DNA of 64,000 nucleotides, from assembly GCA_025345505.1 (NCBI GenBank), contig JANVCC010000073.1, forward strand, positions 5,947,547-6,011,546, in the 5' to 3' direction. The notes under the pieces were generated by a model that searched no databases, had not been told where the DNA came from, and saw only the letters and a list, made by a program, of their open reading frames with translations. Origin of the DNA: Todiramphus chloris collaris. Taxonomy: Eukaryota > Chordata > Aves > Coraciiformes > Alcedinidae. Position numbers and translations under genes: made by a program. Shown here one piece after another: positions 30,001-42,527 of the stretch (the first letter of the stretch is position 1; each line of letters opens with the position of its first letter).

Positions 30001-33000
30001 TTTACATCAGTAAAATGTTATGATTCACTTTACTAACTTGTTGCTTCAGTGAGCAGCGTTTAAGAAGTCTACAAAGATAATGCGTGACCAGTGCTACACA
30101 ACAGAATGCAAAAGTCCTAGGGAACAAGACTACACTGAGCAGAAAATTAAATAAACATGAAAAAGTTTGCTCTGCACCTGAACAGTTGTAATTAAAAGCT
30201 GTTGTATTTGTCTTAGCAAAATGTGTTAACGGTAATTTCAGGCTTTTTATTTAGGACATATTTATAAATATCTATAAATAGATAAATGACTAATGAATGC
30301 CAAATACTGTTACACAATGCAGAGGGGCAAGCAGTCTCTAATTTAAATGATTTAAAAATCATCGCAAAATATCCATTTTGCTTTTGACCAAATTTAACAC
30401 AGGAGCATATTTATAATAAGTTTACAATGATTTTTTTTTTTTTTTAAATAGTAATAAAATAAAACAAAGTGTGGATGAATACAACTGATGGCAGGTATGC
30501 AAATAATGCTGTTCTCAGTAAAAGGATATCCTTGCACAGGATAAGATGATATAATACTTAACCAGGATGTGGAAATTGATAAAATAATGACCTGATGCAT
30601 TTCTTTGTGGTAAAAAGCAGCGTGTTTATTACTGGCTCGTTTTCTTCTGTGAAGTGTGCCCATTGGCCACTCTCAAATAAATTGAAGATGTTCTCTGATG
30701 ACCTGAATGAGTCACGTATGGGCATATACCTTTACCTAGTGTTGAGGGAAGTGTCCTGTAAGCAATGACAGCTCCATAAATTCAGTTATAGAGATGGTGA
30801 TTTTTTTTTTCAATTAATATTACATTTAATGGAAGATTTTTAGGAGAGGAGGGGACCACAGCTACACGTTAATTGAGGCCAAGCTGATTTTATAACTCTG
30901 AAAAACTGAAGGAGAATATTTTTCAAAATGAAAGTTAATTACTTTTAGTTTCAAAATCTGAACAAAGATGAAACTAAAGGTTAGTCATGAAATACCACAG
31001 ACCACATTTTTTGCAGATAAACTAACATTTTTCAGCTTGGTTCAAAACTGGTTTTGTGATTTCTGTTTCACTCAGCATTTCCCACTCCTCCTCAGGTTCC
31101 ACTGGACCTTAAACTGAACAAAATTTTTTTTTCTAAGCTTTCATTCTGTCACGCAGGAGAATAAAAATACACTTGTTACTTATGTTGAAGAACCTAGTGC
31201 TGTATTATCAGAGAACAAAGTAGAAAACCCTGCAAAGGAAGTGAGAAAAGACTGTACAAGTGCCTACTTGAGAAGAAGGCACAGCACCAAGGAATAGCCT
31301 GTTAAAGGACAGTCATTAAAAAAGACTAAACCTAGGGAAATACAACAGCTTTCAGCTTTTCCTTAACAAACATGTCCCTAAAAATCCCCGAAGGATCACA
31401 CAGAAATCATTAGAATATAATTTTTATTAGTTTATGGAAAACTAGTTTCCCTTGTGACAGAGCGATTTCAGTTTTTATTGCCTACAGACTCTGGTCTCTG
31501 TATGACAATCGAGGCCACTATTCTTCATAATGTAACTTATATAAATACACCTCAAGTAATAAAACTGTAGCTAATTCTCAATTTTCTAGCAAAATGTCCA
31601 TTGAAGCCTCTCTGTTTCCCTTCATTCTAGTGTAATGAACAGTAATTATTTGTTTAAAGTATTTCTCAGAAACTCCCATTTTGGTTGATGCTGCGGAATC
31701 AAAAAGCAAAAATACATTCCTTCCCCACCTTCAGTAATGACTGCAGGTTAAATAAGACAATTAAGTGGCTTTCTACCATCTGACCTCCAGAGTGGTATAA
31801 AACATGACAATCAAAATATTACAAAGTGGCCCACAATAAAGCTTCTCATTATTGATACAGTGACCTCGTTGTTCTTCAGCAAACATTTTAAACAGCACAC
31901 ATTATTCATATGAAGTCCTAAAAATTACCTATCTTGGATTTGAAAAAAAAGGACACATTTGAACATCAAAATAAGGGAGAGCTTTTCATCTTCTGATTTT
32001 GTACAAGTTTTTATCTCTGTGATAGCATTTTGTTATTTCAAATGGATCTGTCAAGAAATTATTTTTAAACACATTAAGGTCAAATCTTCACCTGTGCAAA
32101 TTTGCTTTGCTCCACTTCAAAGAAATGCAATGAATGGCTTTTTCTATGCTCTGAGTTGTACTCGGATTTCTATGCAACTGAACCGACTTGGTTACACTCA
32201 GTAGCCATCTGAATTCCCTGCAGTAGAAGATTTAATGTCAGAAACATTTTGACAAAATCCGGCTTTCTAGTCAGAGGGATGTCACTGAAGTCACAAAAAC
32301 ACTATCTGCAGAAAAATGCAAATTAATATGCCATAAACCGAGACCGTATCTACGCAAAATGAATAGCGCGTAAAACTTAAGACGGAATAACATCATTACT
32401 CCCGTTATCTTTTTATCTGTAATTTTCATAGGAGACCAAATAAAGTGTTATGAGGATGCAGCTGGCATCTAAAATTCACTCTAAGACAGACAATTATCTG
32501 TTTACTTTGCCTACTGTGGCCAGTTTTTGAAGAAGGTCAATTGAGAGATTACTTAAATTAAATCTACAGCATAATGGTCTACAGCTGCTTGCACTTAATA
32601 TGTTTGGCTTTATATACATTATTAATGAAAACGTAGTGTAGTTCTATACGCTTAAAACTTTGAAGCCACTGTTCTTATTCCAGATGTGTACTTTCACAAC
32701 TGTTGTTAAACTACTGTAAGTTACATGATATAAATGGGAATTTATAACCAAGCCAAGCTGAATAGAGTTCCTTGTAAGGAAACGGTGCTTTAATGCATAA
32801 ATATTATTAGATGGTTCATGTCAAAAGGAAAATGTTTGGTCTTCTACGTTATGGCTGCTGGGTGCAGCTAAACTTTGCTCTGATTTGTAGTGTAAGGAAA
32901 ACATGCAAACTAAACCAGTCATTATTCAGACATATGTCATTCACATCCATTTTGTTGAGAAGTGCAGCTCAGCAGTTCCAGAGAGGACAACTACAATAAT

Positions 33001-33395
33001 ACCCACGCTAATACAACACACGCACATCCTCCGAACAGACAGTTTTCACTTCCATCATAAAACCAGACAAATCATCAATGAAACAACCCTGAAAAATCCT
33101 TCAGGGCACTCAAATTCATGTGTAAATGTTGAAAAGAACACTATCCTTCTTATATTACTTTTCTTACTGAAACAGGACAACTGCCACGCAGTGATGAACA
33201 CGCTTCACATGTCTGTGTTCAAACTGTTTCCATAGTGTGGAGTATTTCTAAAGCCACCACAGACTCTAATGTAACAGAGGCAGTTACTTTACTTTGTAAG
33301 CCTTTTTTTTAAAATAGCAGAGCATGAACCTCAAACTGGCAGTGAATAAATTACTGCTGCCTTGAGGCTGCAATAACTTACGCATCCTTGTATTC

Positions 33396-33464
33396 ACCCC
33401 CTCATATACCTCCCCCTCCAAACAAAAGCTCAGATCTCCCCTCCCACCCCCATCTCCCCCCCTC
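33396..33464. repeat. Pyrimidine-rich (C-rich) tract
   Basis: On the plus strand about 70 bases are dominated by C and T, with repeated CCCC and CTCC units broken by a short A-rich stretch. In the transcribed direction it is G-rich. It is low-complexity sequence with possible non-B DNA character. Confidence 0.6.
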
Positions 33465-36253
33465 TTTGTGGCACCCTTACAATGTCTTTAAAAACACCAT
33501 TATGGGTGTAGGTGAGGGAGGGAGGGAAAGAACTGCATAACGAATGACAGAAAAAAAACCAACAACAAAAACCCCCAAACAGAAGGGTTTGGAGTTTTAT
33601 TTTCAAGACATCTCTGGAGGAAAAAAAAAAAAGTTATTGCAATAATAATCTGTTCGTGTAACTCATTATTATTTGTCTACAGCCAGGTGTAACTTGGTTT
33701 TATTTCTTTAATAAAAACTTGATCTAATTTGAGGCTATCATTGTCAGTTCATGGACAAAACCACCTGATCGATAAGGCTAGTACTACTACGCAGGAGGCA
33801 ATTCTATCTACAGAGCAATTGCTGACACCAGTGTAGTCAGCTGAAAGGTTTGATCTTGCTGAGCCAAACAATGTCAGAAGATGGGTTTCTTTCTTTTTCA
33901 TTTCCCCATCCCCGCCCTCAAATGAAGCCTTATCTCGCTAATAAAAGATGTGCTAAACTACACAAACCGAAGGCTAATATTTGCTCCTAAAATCCTCATT
34001 TCCCCTTTCTGTAGGGGGAAAAAGGCAGTAAGAAATAAGATTGCAGCAAATAGCACTCTTTGATCTAGAAACACATTTACAATATCTTTAGTCTTAGGAG
34101 CAGATCATGACACAATCTAGTCTAGACTATGATGGTGTTATGTATATATAATGCTGGCAAAATAATTGAACTGCACTGAAAGGATTTTATACTGCAGTTC
34201 TGACTTAAACTCATCAAATTAAATTCTCCATGAATTAATGCACATAGATTGAGGTCAATGTAGTATATGACTTTGACATTTCATAAAGACGAGACACAAT
34301 TATGTATTCTTTTACTTATTTTAGATGGCTCAGCAGGAAATAACAGCAACCAAAAACTGCAAAATTCAATAGAGGAAATATATTGTTTATATTATAACTT
34401 TAGCCAACATTTGATGTATTCACCCATTAGAATCACTTATACTTCAGTATTATCTATACCACTCATACTGAATTGAAGGCACTCAAGAGTTTTAATAAAT
34501 GCTTTCCCATGTTAAGTCTGAGACTACAGCACTGTAGTATCACCAAGGGGATCACAGACTAAGTTTACAAGGTCATATATAGCCTTGCACTATGCTACAT
34601 ATATGTAGCATATATATTATAAAGATGACAATACTATGTGTTTAGAGTGATCAGCAAGAAACACCTTGCTAAAAAAAAGACACCTAAAAGCCATCATTTG
34701 CCATGTTAATCTGATGGCTTCAGAGTGTTCAAAATGTTCTGAAGTACTCAGAACATCTTTAATGACCATCATCATGCATTTTCTTCTCTGGAAGTCTTAA
34801 CCATGACTCTGAGCTCTAGACAGCTTAAGAACAAGTCTTTGAGTCACTGTCTTTGAGACCATTTTGTACACCAGGCCATTAGGAGAACATGAAAGGAGCA
34901 AAAAGACATTCCAGTGATTGGTGGCAATTTCATTCAGAATGGCCAGAAGTGACTTTTACTTTAGAAAGGGGAAAGGAGCCTCTGTTAAATGCTCACAACA
35001 GATAAGCACTGATTAAAAAGACACCACAACCAAAGAAAACAATTTGGATGTCTTTGGCCTTGAGTAGCATGGTTCAATACGCCGGGCAGAGCACTCCCAC
35101 TCCTTTATTAACCCATTCTCAAGTACAGCTGGGTAGATTATCGAAATCTGAGTTATCAAAAATGAATTACTGCTCTCCTGAACATGACTGAAGAGTAGAG
35201 AAATAGCTCATAACTTCACAAGCAGCAGCAGAGCTGCTATAAAGATACCAGCACTTTATGCAACTAACAGTTGTCCCCTCCTACTTGGTATGAGCACTGT
35301 CCTGGCAATTTGCTGCATATTAGCATTATTATTATTAACAGCAATGATAAAACCATCCCCAAAGCAAACAACGCAGGGGCTCCTAAGAAACCTTAACAGC
35401 CACTGCTTGGTATCTGCTAACCTTTCCAGACTGATGCTGGTTTATCACATCAGCATGGAACGGTGATGCTGATTGCTTTCCAAGCATTCACAGCTCCAGC
35501 ACAGACCACGGTGCTGAGGCAGAGAATGCAACTGGAGTTGTGTTTCCAGTTCTGGCTTATGAAATTCTTTAGCTTCAGATATGATTCATTAGCCCATAGT
35601 ACTCACTAAACTACTACTACCATGGCAAAAGGACCTCACCTTACTTAGGCTCCAGCGCATTCACCTCGAGGGAGCAGAGATGTAGTACACGTGCAGAGCA
35701 GTGCCTGAGCAATCTGCCCCTCTAATCTGAAGGAGAAACACCTCAGCAGTAAAGGGGATATGCTGCTCTTGTAAGAGATGACAACTCTGTGCTTAATCAC
35801 ATCACCAAACTGAAGATGGGCCATGACTAAATGGTGCTACGCTGTGCAAATCACTGATGGGTGATTTGTTTCTTTGGGCTGCTGACAAGCAAGGTAAATC
35901 AGAAATACTTTCAAGTGCAAAGCAACAGGCTGTGAACACGATGAGCTCAGGATTAGGAAGAATAAAACCTTAGGTCACCTTTCTCTCCCGATGACTCTGT
36001 GTCATGAATCAAAGCAAAAGAAGTGGCCAGGAAAAGCTATGCATTTAGAGCTGAAGAAATGAATAATTACTTGTTACTGAGTATAAAATTCATGTCAGGA
36101 ACTTTTCACTTTTTTTTTTTCTGTAGAGATTAATATTTAATCACTCTATGGAGGTACTTTTCATTCCACTGTACTACAGGAGTATGCTCTCTCATATACC
36201 TTCTGAAATGCATGCTCACAGTGCTGCCCTACTGTAAATTGCAATGAGAGTTT

Positions 36254-36285
36254 AAAAAAAAAAAAGAAAAAGAAAAAGAAAAAGG
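36254..36285. repeat. A-rich repeat with A5G units
   Basis: Twelve A followed by four GAAAAA-like units, a simple hexanucleotide microsatellite. Confidence 0.9.
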
Positions 36286-38439
36286 TGTGATTTTAAATGT
36301 CTCATGAGAAACCAGAGGAAAAAAAATCTATCTCCATAACAGAAAAATCCTTCAAAAACTCCTTAACCTAAATACAATATGAGGTCATTTTACCTGCCAG
36401 CTGAGTAGGTTTGTCATAAATGTATTCACATTTATTTTTCCTCTATAAAGCATTCAAGTCATCTTTATGCTTACTGAGACAGCTGATATTTTCTCGGAAG
36501 AAAAAGGCACGTGGTCAAATTAGTTTGGCAAATTCTCTGAAGCCTGAAAGAAGAAACTACATCTATAAGGCAAAAGTGTTATAGATGAAGAAAGGTATTG
36601 AAGCTATAATTGATGGATTCCCTCCTGTGAGCTCCACCATAAATACAAAGCTTCTCAGTGATCTAATCCATTAGGAGTTTCTTCAAAAGCTGAAGTGGTT
36701 TTGGTTCTTTTAGGTGAGAAGGGAAATTCATGGTAAAATTTAAGGGAGTTCTTCTGTAGGAATATGAAAACCTGGTTTTTGTTAGTAACTACAGCCACTG
36801 ACTTTCAGTATGACATTCTGCCCCTGTCTTAAGACAAAAATCACTCTGCTTTCAACTCAACACAGGCATTTCCATATACAAAGTAGAAGAAGCTCAGGTT
36901 GTTAACCTGCTGATCAGTATACCCAATCTTTCATCTGAAAAACAGAACTGAAAACCCTGACATGCAGATATTGTTGATCTTCATTCATTGTTGCTTCAGA
37001 CCGCCAAATGAAAATCGCTTCAAAGGCACAATGTTGTTAAGAAGGCTAAATTCTTACACACCATTCACCTAGCATGCTGTATAGGCCAGTATCACAAGAA
37101 ACTGAAACTGCCTATGAAGCCTCTCTCTTGGTAGTTAGGAAAGAACATGTCCCTGCACAGCTGAGAACCTGCTTTGGAGTATCTAAGGCCACTTTATGAA
37201 AGGGGAACCGTTGATTTACTAATTTGTTGAGCTACTCCATTTTATTTATGTATTCCTCATGCACTGGAGAAATCTCCTTTGTGTTTGGTGTTTTTTACCA
37301 CTTGCAGCCATTAAGTCACAACAGCCTGTGCTCATTCCTCAGAAGTTCTTAACAGTTTGTTTGCCTGGGCTGAAGATCTTCTCTCACTACTGCATCATGC
37401 TCACAGATGTATGAGGTGTCTCGTAGCTTATGTAGGGAATCTGTTCCCTTATTTTGAATACGAAACAACCATTGTTCCACTGCATACCATGAGCCAGCAG
37501 TAGCAGCTGTCATTCAGCTTAAGACTGAACTATTTCTAGGTGAAGAAAGATTCACAGGAAAACAGACAATCAAGATCCAGCGACGGGTGATAAAATTTGC
37601 AGACTTGCAAGAATACTAACATGCTAAATACTGCCGTATGAACTGCATTAAGGTACAGGATGTCAAAATGTTCTTGGAAAATACGATAATCAGAACATGC
37701 TACTCCACTGAAATACGTAGTAAAGTTCACATACAATGTGTGTTTTTTTGATAGGTAAGTGAAAATTGCTTCATTTTGATTCCATTAATAAATAGAGCTG
37801 CTTTCTTCAGTCCCACTCAAAGTACCAACCCCCTTATGCAGTGAGACTGTTCACATCCATAAACAGAATCAGCACAGCTCCCCAGGTGAAGTTAGCCTGC
37901 CTTGCTATGAGCATCCAGGAGCCAAAGACACTAAAGGCTTCCACCGGTTTTTAAGGCTATGTTGCATATACAAATGAAAAATAATAAGCTGAAACTAAGT
38001 AACTTTAAGTATACTCCTAGATCCGTTGGGTGAGATGGATTAAATAAATAGGTTCGCCAAAAATTTACTTGCAGTCCGCTGCATATAAGCGTTCTTTTCT
38101 ACGGCCTTCCACTCCAGTCTACAAAGTACCATCTCAACAAATTCCCCCTCGGCTCCTCTGGCTCCAAGTGAAGCCTTTCAATCACCTCTAAGGCTTGGCT
38201 TTGTGTCAAGTCTTTGCCCCTGTCTCAGAGCAAAAGGGCCAACAACCCCTCTCATGTATCTCTTCAGCCCTTCCCCCCAGCCCCACATGCCCTTGGAAAC
38301 TGTCTTGAACTTTATAGCTCTGCTTCAAGAAATCTGGAATTGTGAGATTCTGACCATTTAAGCCTTACTAATCAAATCAAGCCTTACACATCAAACCAAC
38401 TGAGAACAAAAGCTTCTGCCACTTACTTCTGCATACAAT

Positions 38440-38454
38440 AAAAAAAAAAAAAAA
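38440..38454. repeat. Poly-A run, 15 bases
   Basis: A homopolymer A run on the plus strand, not clearly linked to the CR1 copy that starts about 440 bases later. Confidence 0.85.
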
Positions 38455-38889
38455 GAGATGTTATGGCTGTATCAGAAGTTGATAAAACATGCATATTTAT
38501 GAACAGCTAAATATTTAAATGCATGCATTTACACAACTCAGTTTATAAATACAATCGTTTGCAGGCTTCATCTCTCAGGCATGGCTGAGGGGCAATGCTG
38601 CTAGTTCTCCTGTTTCCCGTGTACGATTCAGGGCCTCAGCTCCTGTTCCCGAGAGTACCAGTTGCTTTCATTAGCACCACAAGGGTAGCACACACCCTGC
38701 TTCAGGTTTTCAGAAACTATTTATGCAGGACTTTCCCATTCATACTCCATACCCTGAATGCTCTGACTTGGTTTTACAAGCTGATTTCACATAAAGTGAG
38801 GTCAGATTCTGATGCGGTCTCAGCCATAACCGGATTGATGCTCGGTGTGAGTGAGGCTATACTGTAATACCCTATCACAACACCATTAT

Positions 38890-39542
38890 GTGTGGATGGA
38901 AGAAGGGAGTCCTGACAAGTCCAACAAGTTATCCATGGGACAACAATGTGCCCATGTGGCCAAGAAGGCCAGTGGTGTCCTGGGGTGCATCAGGAAGAGT
39001 GTGTCCAGCAGATCAAGGGAGGTTCTTCTCCCCATCTACTCTACCCTAGTGAGACCGCATCCAGTTCTGGGCTCCCAGTTCAAAAGGGACAGAGATCTAC
39101 TTGAGAGAGTCCAATGGAGGCTACGAGGATGATTAAGAAGCTGGACCACCTGCCTTATGAGGAAAGGCTAAGAGACCTGGGGCTTTTTAGTCTGGAGAGG
39201 AGAAGACTGAGAGGGGATCTAATTAATGTCTATAAATCCCTAAGGGCTGGGTGTCAAGAAGGCAGGGACAGCCTCTTTTCACTTGTGCATTGTGACAGGA
39301 TGGGAGGCAATGGATCCAAGATAGAGTACAGGAAGTTCCACCTCAACACGAGGAAGAACTTCTTTACTGTAAGGGTTATAGAGTATTGGAATAGACCCCA
39401 GAGAGGTTATGGAAATCTCCTTCTCTGGAAACTTTCAAGACCTGTCTGGATGCATTTCTGCGTGATCTGCTCTAGTTTTGTCCTGCTCTGGCAGGGGGGT
39501 TGGACTCAACTTCCCTTCCAACCCCTAACATTCTGTGATGAT
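38890..39542 (+). mobile_element. CR1 LINE, 5'-truncated, decayed reverse-transcriptase end and 3' UTR
   Basis: The plus strand encodes the CR1 reverse-transcriptase C-terminus in two frames. One reads QQCAHVAKKASGVLGCIRKS and then [18 protein letters not shown]. The second reads YEERLRDLGLFSLERRRLRG, followed by DLINVYKSL and LNTRKNFFTVRVIEYWNR. The frame changes near 39120 and fits loss of a single base. About 14 to 15 bases that normally encode the LEYCVQF region appear to be missing near 39060. It ends at the typical TTCCAACCCCTAACATTCTG 3' terminus followed by TGATGAT. The 5' start is estimated. The insertion is antisense to GRIA3 and cannot encode a working protein. An open frame continues about 250 bases past the CR1 end, into unrelated intron. 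Confidence 0.93.
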
Positions 39543-42213
39543 ACCACATCATTCCCACATGAGCAGTATCGGGGCTCTGTCACACTACGCTTTTGCTCTG
39601 GTGTTCCTGCTTTTCTTCATGAACAGGCTGACACAATTCCTTATTCTCAGGGGCTACACGAAACAAGACACATGTTGTTGCAAAGTTGCTGCTCCACTTG
39701 TTGTTGGAAAATACTGCTGACAGCAGCATGTGTTCCAACAGCTTCAAGAGATGCTCAAGCATTCTGCCAGGGCATCTCAAGACCAAACTGAAACCATTGT
39801 GTGTCTACACAAAACTTGTAAAGTGGCACAGAGTTGCAATACAGAATATTGCCACGAACTGCATCTTAGTCTTGCCAGTGTGATACATCTCATGCTGGAT
39901 GACTTTCAAAGTTGATTCACTTCTCTTGATCATAAGCTAGAAAAATGGTTTAAGTGATTACCGGGAGTAAGCTAAACAAACAGGACCTAATGGGAAAGAT
40001 CAGAAGAAAAATGCTTAAGCCTCTTGGTCCGCCCAAAAACCAGCCAACATCCATTCTCCCACACAGGGTCTCAATGTTTGTTTGGTGAAGGATCAGTAAA
40101 AGGGTTTTCTTCTGTATCTGTGTACCATAGAGACCAAGATAAAAGGAGTCTGTATGAGACTTTAGAGATTTCTGAGGAAATAAATGTGGAGTGATTATTG
40201 AAAGCTAGATTTAACCGTTCAGGCTCAGATTATTGCTGAACACATTTAGGCAGTAAAGTCAAACGGTAAAGCGATCCTGGAATATTTCAGTTAAGGTTCT
40301 GGCATGTTTCCTGAATAGAGCCTTAGTTCATATATTACACTGCTGAAAGCCAGGAAGCAATGTGCCCTAAATAAGAATGTCAAGATTTGCCTCCTCTGTC
40401 AGGGTAAATCACTTATATTTCACACGAACCTTGCTAAGCAGTATCTATGACTCTCCATTCTACATAAATACAAATTCTACGCATTATAGGATGGTAAAAT
40501 CACTCATTCCCAAAAGGCTGATAGTGAAAGAAACCGATCATTTTCTTATTGCACATAGCTATATGAAGTATGATTGTTCTTTAAATCTAAATAATGGATT
40601 TTCTACCGTAAGGGCGTTTACACTGTGTGCGTTCTCTGTTGTACCAGAGCTTGAAAACTGGGACCTACATCACGTCCTTTCAAGCAAAGCCATGCAAAAG
40701 ACGCAATGTTTTGTGGCCACGCTGCAATTTGCGTTTTGCCAAGATCATGACTTAGAAGAAAATCTTCTGGATGGTGGTTACTGGGGTGCACGATTCTTCA
40801 GATGTACAGACCTGTGAGACCTGTTCCTGAGATATGGAGACCGAGCCTCAGTTTGGAGGTTTTGCCAAGATTTTATTCCCTGCTGTGCATTTCACACTAT
40901 GTAAAGAAGTGGGAAAGGAGAATGAGATAGTTCATCTACATAGCTACCTAAATGTCAGCAGTTGATATTGTCTACATGTCATCTCCATGATCCCGGGCTG
41001 CTGTCCAAAACACTCAAACTTGCAAAAGAGCCAAAAAACTCAGAAGCATCAACGTCTGCAGTAACTCTTCCCTGTTTTGTCACCTTTGGTGTTTTATAGC
41101 TTCCAAACATGCTTTGTATGGTCCATTACTCTTCACCACAGATTGATATTTACAGAGGATGCTGTCAAGATTTGTAATCCTTTCATACTCTAGAAAGTGG
41201 AAGCAAAATACGTTGCATAAACCTTATAGGTACAACTGAGAAGAATTAAACAGGTAGAAACACACTAGCAAAAAAAGAATTACAATTTTAAAATGCAACA
41301 AGCCCATGGTTAATTCTGAGAAAATTGTAAGCCAGCCTTAAATCCTTTTTCCTTCGTGTAACGGATTCAGACCAGTTCTTCAGCTACTGGAATCACTCCC
41401 CTACTCTGAGAATAAATATGTTAATGAACAGCTCAGCTACCAATTCTTTTGACATTCAACTGTTCAGCAGGTGCTGAATTCAGGGTTTATTAATGCTGGT
41501 GTAGCTGCTGCCACCAGTTTCATTTTTCCCCTTCGTTGAAGAATGATCTTTATAAATGAAGATAAAAGATCCAGACATGCAGAAAGACAACACAGAGTTT
41601 AACAAATAAGCTATGTGGAAGGAGAAGGAGAAATTCCTTTGCATCTGTCTGCTGATGGAAGGTGCCTATAAACATGAGTCAGTCATTCTCTGTTGGATTA
41701 CATTTTTCATTGTGGTTTTCAGCAGAGACTCAGTCCACCAGAACCTGGAGCTCCCAAACCCCTAGGAATCAACCAGGTACTAAAGCGGATTCTTTTTAGA
41801 TTCCACAAAAATGAATCTTACCTGAGATGTTTTATAAAAAAAAATAATTATGTTCTACATATCAGTAACTTTCAGTGCAACTCTTATTTCATAAAAAAAA
41901 AAATTTAATAAATCCATCAATTCAATTTTGTGGAAGATATAATGAGCCTGGTTCTACATACCGCTTCTTTTATCAGCTCCAATCTCTCATTCTCCAGGGA
42001 AAGCAGTACAGAAGTGTCTTGTCCTTTGACAGCAATAGATAACTAACCTCATTTTGCAAAAGGAGAACTAAACAGAAGACTTATTCTTTGTCTTCAGCAG
42101 AAGCAGTGAATCAGATCTCATTGCCTTGTACTGAACCCAATTTAAGGCATCTGATGCCTTACACATAATCATCAAGAAGCTTACAGTTGTACCTCTTTTT
42201 TTATTTCCTTCTA

Positions 42214-42231
42214 TTTTTTTTTTTTTTTTTT
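42214..42231. repeat. Poly-T run, 18 bases
   Basis: Homopolymer T on the plus strand. Confidence 0.9.
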
Positions 42232-42511
42232 CCCCTGGCCCTGGCATTTCTTTATGCAACAAGGTGCCAAAAGGTTTCATATTAAAAGGAACAGGATGGG
42301 TCATGTTTTCTGAAGCTGTATTTTCAGGCCTTCTGCATCCTTACGCATTCATTATGTTCTGGGCAAATTTTTGTGTTTCTATGGCACTACAGATTAAAGA
42401 AGTCATTGCTTTAAAGCAGGTATTTTCAGCTCTTCCTAGCCACATTACCTCAGGCTTTAGACAAACACTTCCAGGCCCCAGCCTTCATCTAGCCAGTAGT
42501 AACCAATGGGG

Positions 42512-42527
42512 AAAAAAAAAAAAAAAA
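42512..42527. repeat. Poly-A run, 16 bases
   Basis: Homopolymer A on the plus strand. Confidence 0.9.

Larger units (their letters stand above)
21027..38889. other. GRIA3: Long AT-rich intronic stretch with simple repeats only
   Basis: Nearly 18 kb of intron 3 without a recognised interspersed repeat, RNA gene or coding block. It includes several homopolymer runs (for example near 26709, 29267, 30430 and 33620), an A5G repeat at 36254 and a pyrimidine tract near 33.4 kb. Some low-repeat parts could be conserved noncoding sequence, but this cannot be judged from a single sequence. Confidence 0.5.

Noticed and set aside
39114..39791. 225-codon open frame, the longest in the window
   Set aside because: Its first two thirds are CR1 reverse-transcriptase C-terminus and 3' UTR, and the rest is read-through into intron. 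It is not a host gene.
40377..40817. 146-codon plus-strand open frame
   Set aside because: No domain, signal or splice context seen, consistent with chance in intron.
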